A DNA stretch of 62,249 bases from Pricia antarctica (GTDB lineage: Bacteria > Bacteroidota > Bacteroidia > Flavobacteriales > Flavobacteriaceae). Position numbers and translations under genes: made by a program. Below are positions 1 to 6,428 of this stretch, piece by piece. Within the stretch, counting starts at the first letter, position 1. The number at the start of each line of letters is the position of its first letter. The notes below the pieces were generated by a model. It was not told the DNA's origin. It saw only the letters and a program-made list of their open reading frames with translations, and did not search any database. The stretch is taken from positions 1 to 62,249 of the forward strand of contig DRGL01000021.1 in NCBI GenBank assembly GCA_011050085.1, written 5' to 3'.

Positions 1-95
1 AATCGGAGGTCACGTAGCAAGCCATGTTTTTGCAAGCAAAAACCGCTCACTTCGTTCGCGAGACTTGTTGGGTATCCTCCCCAAACCCCTGAATT
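1..95. other. Putative origin of transfer (oriT)
   Basis: This non-coding stretch sits directly before mobC and the relaxase gene, the usual place for oriT in mobilizable elements. It holds a perfect 8-bp inverted repeat, GTTTTTGC-AA-GCAAAAAC (26-43). About 30 bases later comes TATCCTCC (73-80), which resembles the nick region of IncP/MOBP systems (TATCCTG/C). The arrangement of hairpin then nick-like site then mob genes is seen in the sequence; the nick position is inferred from the family. Confidence 0.5.
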
Positions 96-437
96 ATGGC
101 ACGGCCAAAAAAAGATATTGAATCACTAAAGGCGATACGGGTCAACGTGCGCATGACGGTCAACGAATACCTGATCGTTTCGGGAAACGCGGCAACATTG
201 GGTATGGGCATACCGGACTACATCCGAAAAAGGGTCACTGGCAGACCGCTTCCCAGAACCAAAGTGACACCGGAGGATAGAAAGCTGTTCGTAGAGCTGA
301 GCCGGATAGGCAACAACATCAACCAACTCACAAAAAATTCCCATCTGCGGATGCACTCCCCAAAAATCCTGTATCGGCAATTGGCAGAGCTGCGGCAACT
401 TTTGCATGAATTGAAGTCAAATATCAAGGACAAATGA
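96..437 (+). CDS. mobC: MobC-family relaxosome protein
   Basis: This 113-residue basic protein has the MobC signature near the C-terminal half (ELSRIGNNINQLTKNS, about residues 67-82) and a ribbon-helix-helix-like N-terminus. MobC proteins bind oriT and help the relaxase open the strands at the nick site. The start follows the putative oriT directly, and the stop overlaps the relaxase start by 4 bases (ATGA), so the two are translationally coupled. Length is normal for the family. Confidence 0.88.
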   Translation: MARPKKDIESLKAIRVNVRMTVNEYLIVSGNAATLGMGIPDYIRKRVTGRPLPRTKVTPEDRKLFVELSRIGNNINQLTKNSHLRMHSPKILYRQLAELRQLLHELKSNIKDK

Positions 438-1462
438 TAGCCAAGCAGATAAAGGGCAAGGATTTTTACGGACTGTTGGCCTACAACCAAAAAAAAGTTG
501 AACTGGGCCAGGCCACTGTGCTGGATGCGAACATCGATTTGGACAGTACGGTCGAAATGACCAAGGAGTTCAATTTGGTTCGGCAGTTGCGCCCCAGGCT
601 GGGCAAAGCAGTATATCATGTATCCCTGAACCTTCCGCCGGACGAAAAATTGTGTGACAAGGAATTCGTTTCGATGGGACTGGATTATCTAAAGGGAATG
701 GGATTCGATGATAACCAATATATCATGTACCGCCATGACGACCAAAACCACCAACATATCCATATAGTTGCCAACAGGGTCAAACTATCCGGAGCACTGG
801 TCAGCGATAGCAAGGACTATGAGCGTAGTGAACGATTGGTACGGAAACTGGAAAAGAAATACGGTCTTTCAGAGTTACCGGACGCAACTTTGGAGCGAAG
901 AGCGGCACTTACCCAAAAGGAAATCGAAAAATCGCTTCGGACTGGTAACGCTCCGATCAAAAGTATACTTCAACACCAATTGGGCGAAGCATTAGAACGC
1001 TCGAATAATACAGAGGAGTTCATCCATCAATTGCGGTCCAGGGATATTCGCCCAAAGTTCAATATCAGCAAAACAACGGGAAGGGTCTCCGGTATCTCCT
1101 TCAAATATGAAGGAGTGATTTATAAGGGGAGCAGTCTGGGCCGAAAATATTCATGGAACAACATCATTAAACAAATCGATTATGAACAAATCAGAGACCG
1201 TACAGTTATTCTCGAAAATAATCATCCAGAACAAGGAAATAAAGGAGCTGTTGCTCAAGATACAGGCTCATCAAGGAACGTTGGCGGAGAAACAAAAGTT
1301 GCTGAGGGAGGGACAATCCAAATTAGTGAAAAACCAAAATACGATTTGGGAGGCACTCAAAAAGATGGCCTAGATGACGAACCTTTCACCCCTTTCAAGA
1401 TGGAGCTGGAAGATTTCGATTGTTGGAAGAAAAGGAAAAAGAGAAAAAAAAGGAGATTATAG
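434..1462 (+). CDS. MOBP-type relaxase / mobilization nuclease
   Basis: The enzyme would nick oriT, stay covalently bound to the 5' end and guide the strand for conjugative transfer. The 342-residue product has candidate nucleophile tyrosines at 12 and 17, and the metal-binding histidine motif of relaxases at about 101-110 (HDDQNHQHIH). The catalytic domain covers roughly the first 230 residues. The rest is low-complexity and ends in a strongly basic tail (KKRKKRKKRRL). No type IV secretion genes are visible, so transfer would need a helper element. It is cotranscribed with mobC. Confidence 0.88.
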   Translation: MIAKQIKGKDFYGLLAYNQKKVELGQATVLDANIDLDSTVEMTKEFNLVRQLRPRLGKAVYHVSLNLPPDEKLCDKEFVSMGLDYLKGMGFDDNQYIMYRHDDQNHQHIHIVANRVKLSGALVSDSKDYERSERLVRKLEKKYGLSELPDATLERRAALTQKEIEKSLRTGNAPIKSILQHQLGEALERSNNTEEFIHQLRSRDIRPKFNISKTTGRVSGISFKYEGVIYKGSSLGRKYSWNNIIKQIDYEQIRDRTVILENNHPEQGNKGAVAQDTGSSRNVGGETKVAEGGTIQISEKPKYDLGGTQKDGLDDEPFTPFKMELEDFDCWKKRKKRKKRRL

Positions 1463-1468
1463 CATATT

Positions 1469-1672
1469 ATGGAAGGAGGCTTGGTCAGCGATAAATTGTT
1501 AAATGCCCTGGTGGATAGCTTGTCCGTCGAGGATTTGGAAGCTATTCTGTCCCAGAAGATAGCTAAGGCATGTCCTGACCATAAACCAAAACCCATGACT
1601 GAAAGAGAAAAACTAAAAAAACACTATAGAAGCCTATTCCTTTCTATGGGTAAGCTACACTTAAATAAATAG
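1469..1672 (+). CDS. Small hypothetical protein downstream of relaxase
   Basis: A 67-residue protein starts 6 bases after the relaxase stop, on the same strand, with ATG. It is charged, has no signal peptide or membrane segment, and shows a predicted helical C-terminal half rich in Lys and Arg. I do not recognise the family. Its position suggests an accessory of the mobilization module, but that is inference only. Coupling to the relaxase gene is the main reason to call it real. Confidence 0.5.
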   Translation: MEGGLVSDKLLNALVDSLSVEDLEAILSQKIAKACPDHKPKPMTEREKLKKHYRSLFLSMGKLHLNK

Positions 1673-1726
1673 GAGGTCGTTATTTGTATTTTTAAGGAAG
1701 AATTTAAAAATCTGGTTGCACAATTA

Positions 1727-1758
1727 ACTCTTTACAAAAGGTGCGATTTGTAAAGAGT
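1727..1758. repeat. Left dyad site of cassette (candidate recombination site)
   Basis: A perfect 12-bp inverted repeat, ACTCTTTACAAA and TTTGTAAAGAGT, surrounds an 8-nt centre AGGTGCGA. The geometry (11-12-bp arms, 8-nt spacer) is that of a tyrosine-recombinase core site. An almost identical dyad with a different centre lies at 9321-9350, next to a FimB/FimE-like recombinase gene. It has no T-run, so it does not look like a terminator. Function as an attachment site is inferred. Confidence 0.55.
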
Positions 1759-1855
1759 ACGAAATTCTTGAGGAATACTTCAGGTGATTTATCGACAAAC
1801 CATAAATATTTATAGTAAATGAAATTAACGAGCTTTATAAATTTTTGTAGCTAGT

Positions 1856-4750
1856 TTAAAGACCCCATATTTCAAGTGAAGCATTACTTCCAATAATTCT
1901 TTCAAACATTGGAATTGTCAGTTCATACACATTATTATTTGCTCTTTCTTTATCCGATACCTGATCTATTCTAAATCCCGGTTGAGCCAGAATTATATTA
2001 TACTTCCAATTGTTAACTCGATAATTTTCGGATATGTTTTCTAATATTTCTGGAGTTCCAATAACTATCTGTGAATTTTGAATATTATCAATTCTGTAAT
2101 TGATTCTATCCATAAGTATTGGGGAAGAAATCCAATGTATACTTCTCATTGCCTGTGCAAAAAGTTCATCACAATCAAATTTTCGATTACCTGCATAATC
2201 TTGACTTGAATATTTGCAATGTATGAAGTGAATTATTGAAGAAGATGTATCGAAGTATACCAAATCTGCAATTTCATGAGCGCCATCATCTAAAATAATC
2301 AGATCTGTATTTGCAAACGATGGCCTTAGTAATTCTATCGTATGATTTATTACAGGTAAATCCCCTATGGGATTCTCAACATAGGCTTCACTTCTTATAT
2401 TACAATTTGTCCAATTTTTTGATTTCCATATTTCTGATGGCAGTTCTTCAATTGAAACGTTTGGATTAATTTTATTCCTTCCAACTATTATGCTACCATC
2501 TGGAAGTATAATTGATGGTGAATAATCATTGAGCACATCTTCCAGTTTTTTTTCGACTATTGTTGCTTCCCTTCTTTCTGCATAAATTAGAACGTTTTCT
2601 GCGTTTTCCACTGTCCAAAGTTTCTCTTCGTTTAAGTCAAATATAAAAGGGTAATTATGTCCCATTATTGCTATTGTTCCTATGAGTCTAGTGTTATTTT
2701 CTTGAATAGAGACTCCTTTAATTACTGGAGTAAAATTTCTTATTGGGTCATGACCTAAAATACTGATGGTGACATTATACGCTTTGAAAAATATATCATC
2801 AGGAATAATAGCTATAGGCAATTCTTCTATTGATGTGGCGGGTTCCGTTGAGGCTAAAAACGACAAGCCTGGAAGGTTTGTAATAATTGGGCCATCTTCA
2901 ATAAGCGTACATAATTGATCACACCATTCTTTAAATTCTTCTGCGTTTCCTCTTTTCATTGCCCATACTCTTCCTTTTCGAGTAGCTATTCCCCATGTAT
3001 TTTCCTCATCGAGCCTTAGTACTGCATGTCCTGTTGCAAAAACTCTCCCTTCACTTGATCTTATGGCTGCTTGGACAGCTGACCCAATCAAAGTTTTATA
3101 CGCAGGGTGTGAAGAGCCATTCAATGCAGAATTTTTCATGCCGACCATAAGATAGTCACTCTGTGAAAACTGTGATAAAGTTTTAAATAGTCTTCCTTGT
3201 GAAATAGATTTTATCCCTGAAGTGATTAAACTTTCTTTAAATGAATCAAGAGCTATTTCACTCGTTGTTAATTCAAACAACAAATTATGATCAGATGCAT
3301 GATAAAATACGTGTACATCAAGTAAATCTTCTATAAATATTTCTCTTGATGTCCATTCTAGTGGTTTATTTTGAGAAGTAACTATAACTAGTGGAGAGTC
3401 ATCATCGTCCTGTTCATAGTGCAAAATTTCGAAATTTGAATTATTAGTCGTTATCTCATCTTGAAAACTAAAATCGTCATTAGTGTTGTAAACCAACGCA
3501 CTAAAGTATATATTTAATTCTGGCATTTGAAAGTCCTCTTCTAATGCTTGCGATGAACGATAATGTCTAGCTTTTAACATCTGAGCATCGACAATTTCTG
3601 GTATTAGCCTGCTCCAAGAAGCATCAGACTTGTATAATCGCCTTACTTCTCCCCTAACTAAATCTGTATTTGCTATTAATTTAGCTGGTCCTTCTTGATC
3701 TATTGGTGCTCGTGATATCCTTCCTAAAAATTGTATTGTATAAGGTATAGACCTAGGTGTAGCATGTAAAACAGCAACTTTAAGATTTGGTATATCTAAA
3801 CCTTCGCTTGCTATTCCAACACAAACCAAACCATCTAACTCATTATTTTTCACTTTCTCAACTAAGTCTGCATTGACCGTTGGAGAGCGCTTGGAGTGTA
3901 TTACATCAACATTAAAGCCATTATCATTATAAAGGGTTACAAGAGCTTTAGCTTCTTCTATACGATTCGTTCTTATTAGAATAGATGAACTTGGATTTGC
4001 AGCTTTTTCTGTGTTAAAAATATTAATTGCGGTTTCAAGTAATGCTTCATTGGAGTCGGAAGGATGAGTTCCCGTAGTTTCTCCATTAAATTCAATCGGC
4101 CTTAATATTCCATCGTCTAAAGCTTTATCTAGTGAATAATGGTAAATCAATTTGGACTTCATTCTTTTACGATCTCTTCTAAATGGAGTTGCAGTAAAAA
4201 ATACTTTTAATTGAGAACTGTAAAAACTATTAATTGATTGCCATGTCGGAGCGGGTTCATGGTGTGCTTCATCCATAAAAACGGCATCAATCAAGTTTTC
4301 TGGAACAGGTGACAACCCTTGGTAGTAAGGAGAAATACTGTTAGGGTGTGCGACTATAACATCGTTATCATTTATAATTTCAATCCATTCTTGTAAAGAA
4401 TGTTTGCGATTGGTTACTTCGTAAACAGGAACTTCTGAGGCATCATTGGTTAGGCAGCCCTGATTCTTCAATACTTGTAGCGTTCTAAATTGATTACAAA
4501 TTTGTCTGCGCAATATTTTAGAAGGTACTACAATCAATATTTTCCTAAGGTTTAATTCAAAGCAAGCTGCCATCATCAATGCAGTTTTGCCAGATCCCGT
4601 AGGCATGCTGATTAAAGAAGCCACTTCATTAGATCCATTTGTTTCATAGCTTTTTAAAGACCAAATAGCCCCTAATTGACATTTTCTTAAGCCATTACCT
4701 GTAGCTGGTTCAAGATTAAATCTGGATTTGTTATCTATAAAATATGGCAT
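1856..4750 (-). CDS. DEAH-box superfamily 2 helicase with nuclease-like C-terminus
   Basis: A 964-residue ATP-dependent helicase or translocase. Walker A is at about 50-57 (PTGSGKTA), the DEAH box at 160-163 (DEAHH), motif III TATPFRR at 186-192, and motif VI QFLGRISR at 340-347. After a long middle region of unknown fold, residues about 815-880 contain the pattern D829-x16-K846 (IADLVYFD to HCKYS), reminiscent of PD-(D/E)xK nucleases although the usual Glu/Gln is His. It is the last gene of the leftward operon, 44 bases after the HEPN gene. Helicase-nuclease fusions are common in restriction and anti-phage loci; that role is inferred here. Confidence 0.82.
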   Translation of the reverse strand: MPYFIDNKSRFNLEPATGNGLRKCQLGAIWSLKSYETNGSNEVASLISMPTGSGKTALMMAACFELNLRKILIVVPSKILRRQICNQFRTLQVLKNQGCLTNDASEVPVYEVTNRKHSLQEWIEIINDNDVIVAHPNSISPYYQGLSPVPENLIDAVFMDEAHHEPAPTWQSINSFYSSQLKVFFTATPFRRDRKRMKSKLIYHYSLDKALDDGILRPIEFNGETTGTHPSDSNEALLETAINIFNTEKAANPSSSILIRTNRIEEAKALVTLYNDNGFNVDVIHSKRSPTVNADLVEKVKNNELDGLVCVGIASEGLDIPNLKVAVLHATPRSIPYTIQFLGRISRAPIDQEGPAKLIANTDLVRGEVRRLYKSDASWSRLIPEIVDAQMLKARHYRSSQALEEDFQMPELNIYFSALVYNTNDDFSFQDEITTNNSNFEILHYEQDDDDSPLVIVTSQNKPLEWTSREIFIEDLLDVHVFYHASDHNLLFELTTSEIALDSFKESLITSGIKSISQGRLFKTLSQFSQSDYLMVGMKNSALNGSSHPAYKTLIGSAVQAAIRSSEGRVFATGHAVLRLDEENTWGIATRKGRVWAMKRGNAEEFKEWCDQLCTLIEDGPIITNLPGLSFLASTEPATSIEELPIAIIPDDIFFKAYNVTISILGHDPIRNFTPVIKGVSIQENNTRLIGTIAIMGHNYPFIFDLNEEKLWTVENAENVLIYAERREATIVEKKLEDVLNDYSPSIILPDGSIIVGRNKINPNVSIEELPSEIWKSKNWTNCNIRSEAYVENPIGDLPVINHTIELLRPSFANTDLIILDDGAHEIADLVYFDTSSSIIHFIHCKYSSQDYAGNRKFDCDELFAQAMRSIHWISSPILMDRINYRIDNIQNSQIVIGTPEILENISENYRVNNWKYNIILAQPGFRIDQVSDKERANNNVYELTIPMFERIIGSNASLEIWGL

Positions 4751-4794
4751 CTTTAGGTTTTAATTTGCTAGGTCGTGAAGCGCAGCTTTGGTCA

Positions 4795-5244
4795 TTACAC
4801 AAAAGGACTTTGAAAAAAGGCTTTTATAACTATCCTTATTGCCTCGGTAGCTTCTTTCTCCAATTCGTCTCTACTCTCCTTATTAAATTGAGCATTCATT
4901 TGGAGGATTGGTTTGTCCAAATCCAGATGCACGTATTTATTTCTAAGTCTTCTAAGCCGGTTTATGTCCTCGGTTCCGTTATAGAAATCATTTAGTAATT
5001 TTGCAGTACCAATTTTGTTATCTCCGGATTCCGTTTCTCTGAGATGGGCATCTAGAACGGAAATAGATAAGATTATTACCGACAACCAAGCACCAATACA
5101 ATAACAGGCCTGTAAATCTAGGAATAAGGCGGCGGCATGATCACTTACAGCATAACCCCCAAGTATTGAATTATCAATTTCATCCTCTATCCATTTATTT
5201 CTTTTTTCCCAAAGATCTTTATCGGGATATTCCAGTAGTTCCAT
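4795..5244 (-). CDS. HEPN-like protein
   Basis: A 149-residue, mostly helical protein carrying RNKYVH at residues 101-106, preceded by a helix (INRLRRL). This fits the Rx4-6H motif that marks HEPN ribonuclease domains, in which Arg and His form the RNA-cleaving site of a dimer. HEPN proteins are frequent toxins or effectors in abortive-infection systems. The gene lies 12 bases after the cyclodeaminase-like gene and 44 before the helicase, so it is inside the operon. The HEPN call rests on one motif plus helical content and could be a non-catalytic relative. Confidence 0.6.
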   Translation of the reverse strand: MELLEYPDKDLWEKRNKWIEDEIDNSILGGYAVSDHAAALFLDLQACYCIGAWLSVIILSISVLDAHLRETESGDNKIGTAKLLNDFYNGTEDINRLRRLRNKYVHLDLDKPILQMNAQFNKESRDELEKEATEAIRIVIKAFFQSPFV

Positions 5245-5256
5245 AATGATTAAAAC

Positions 5257-5997
5257 CTATTCGTCCTTGTAGAAATCTAATGTTAACTGATTCTCATTTG
5301 AACTTTCGTTGTAAAGAGACACAACCCTTTTGTAGGCATCTTTTTGGATTTGAGTAAATCTAATGGCCAGGCTTACCGCCTTTTTCATTTTCTCGTCCTT
5401 CCATTTGCTCTTTTGAAATGTTCTAAGGTTTAGAAAGACAATGAACAAAGCACCCTGAGCAGATGAGAGTAGATTACTAATAGCTACACCTGAGTCTCCC
5501 CTTGCGGATTTAAATCCTTTATCAAAAGTGAAAAACGCATTGTTCATCAATTGAAGGGAAGTTTCACAAATTTCAATGGGTATATCGGTGGCATCCCTTA
5601 ATTTATCAAGAGATTTTTTCCTATGCTCCTCTTTCTGATCACTACCTTCCTTGGATTTATCCCTTAACCTTCTGTGGTAGGATACTTCGTGAAAGACCTT
5701 AATATCAGAATTAAATAAGTCTTTGAATTTACCAATATATGTATCATCAATGGATTTTAATATAAACTCAAACTCACTTTTATTTTCTTCATAGCCTTGC
5801 CTCCCAATCGACAATTTAAGAACGGTCTTCATTAACTCAACTCCGATTAGGCCGGACAAAGCCGAAGCGCTACCAGAGCCAGGTATATGGCTTCCCTTTC
5901 CGAAAGCCTCGATTAGCTCTTTGGCCGGCACGGCAAGATAGTCTTTATCGCCTGCTTCTTCCTTTTCAATTAAATCAAGTTTCTCGTTTTTGGTCAT
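5257..5997 (-). CDS. Cyclodeaminase/cyclohydrolase-like (FTCD_C) protein
   Basis: This 246-residue protein matches the C-terminal domain family of formiminotransferase-cyclodeaminase and the methenyl-THF cyclohydrolase FchA. It has a PGSGSASALSG loop at 39-49 (family pattern PGGGSxAAL), an ATDIPIEICE helix at 136-145, and SARGDSGVAISNLL followed by a long helix at 164-194. In metabolism such proteins act on formimino- or methenyl-folate. No folate or histidine-degradation gene is nearby; instead it sits 11 bases after the ASCH gene in a putative defence operon, so its substrate here is unknown. A basic, charged insert lies at about 108-132. Confidence 0.65.
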   Translation of the reverse strand: MTKNEKLDLIEKEEAGDKDYLAVPAKELIEAFGKGSHIPGSGSASALSGLIGVELMKTVLKLSIGRQGYEENKSEFEFILKSIDDTYIGKFKDLFNSDIKVFHEVSYHRRLRDKSKEGSDQKEEHRKKSLDKLRDATDIPIEICETSLQLMNNAFFTFDKGFKSARGDSGVAISNLLSSAQGALFIVFLNLRTFQKSKWKDEKMKKAVSLAIRFTQIQKDAYKRVVSLYNESSNENQLTLDFYKDE

Positions 5998-6008
5998 ATA
6001 CCTAAAAA

Positions 6009-6428
6009 CTATGCTTTAATCGTCTCCATAAGGGAGTTCCTATTAAAATATTTAAAAGTCTGTGGAGGCGTGAACGAAGGGAATATTTCTTTGACCTTTT
6101 TCAACGGCATCTTAGATTTAAACCTTCTTACACTTGAAAGAACTATGCCTACGGCCTTATCGGTTTCAGAGTAATATTCATTAAATCTTTTTTCATCGAT
6201 ACCGAGAATCTCCGAATGATTTATCCAGATGTCGTTAGGGGTCGATTTAATGACTTCTTTTATCATACAGATACCGACCATGGCCATTTCCGGAGAGGTA
6301 CTATAAACAATCATTAAGTCTCCGGGCTGCACATTCGGACTGGATTTGCGCAGCTCTATTTTTTTCGAACCATCAAAAATAAGGTTGGCAAATTCGGGTT
6401 TGATTGAAATGACAATTATCTTACTCAT
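6009..6428 (-). CDS. ASCH-domain (PUA-like fold) protein
   Basis: The 139-residue product is a single ASCH domain. Visible are the first strand and helix (ISIKPEFANLIFDGSKKIELRK, 8 residues in), the GDLMIVYST strand (36-44), VGICMIKEV (51-59), and the terminal PPQTFKYF. ASCH/PUA-like domains bind RNA or modified nucleotides. It overlaps the preceding gene by 8 bases, a sign of coupled translation. Its pattern is repeated in the C-terminal domain of that upstream protein (residues about 530-675), so the pair may have arisen by duplication or may bind the same ligand. Confidence 0.75.
   Translation of the reverse strand: MSKIIVISIKPEFANLIFDGSKKIELRKSSPNVQPGDLMIVYSTSPEMAMVGICMIKEVIKSTPNDIWINHSEILGIDEKRFNEYYSETDKAVGIVLSSVRRFKSKMPLKKVKEIFPSFTPPQTFKYFNRNSLMETIKA

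Noticed and set aside
1727-1758. Dyad as an intrinsic terminator
   Set aside because: The stem is AT-rich with no T-run after it on either strand, and a twin with different centre lies 7.6 kb away.
4744-4995. Plus-strand 83-codon frame
   Set aside because: It is opposite the HEPN gene and the helicase start; no family or export pattern, and it would be antisense to the operon.
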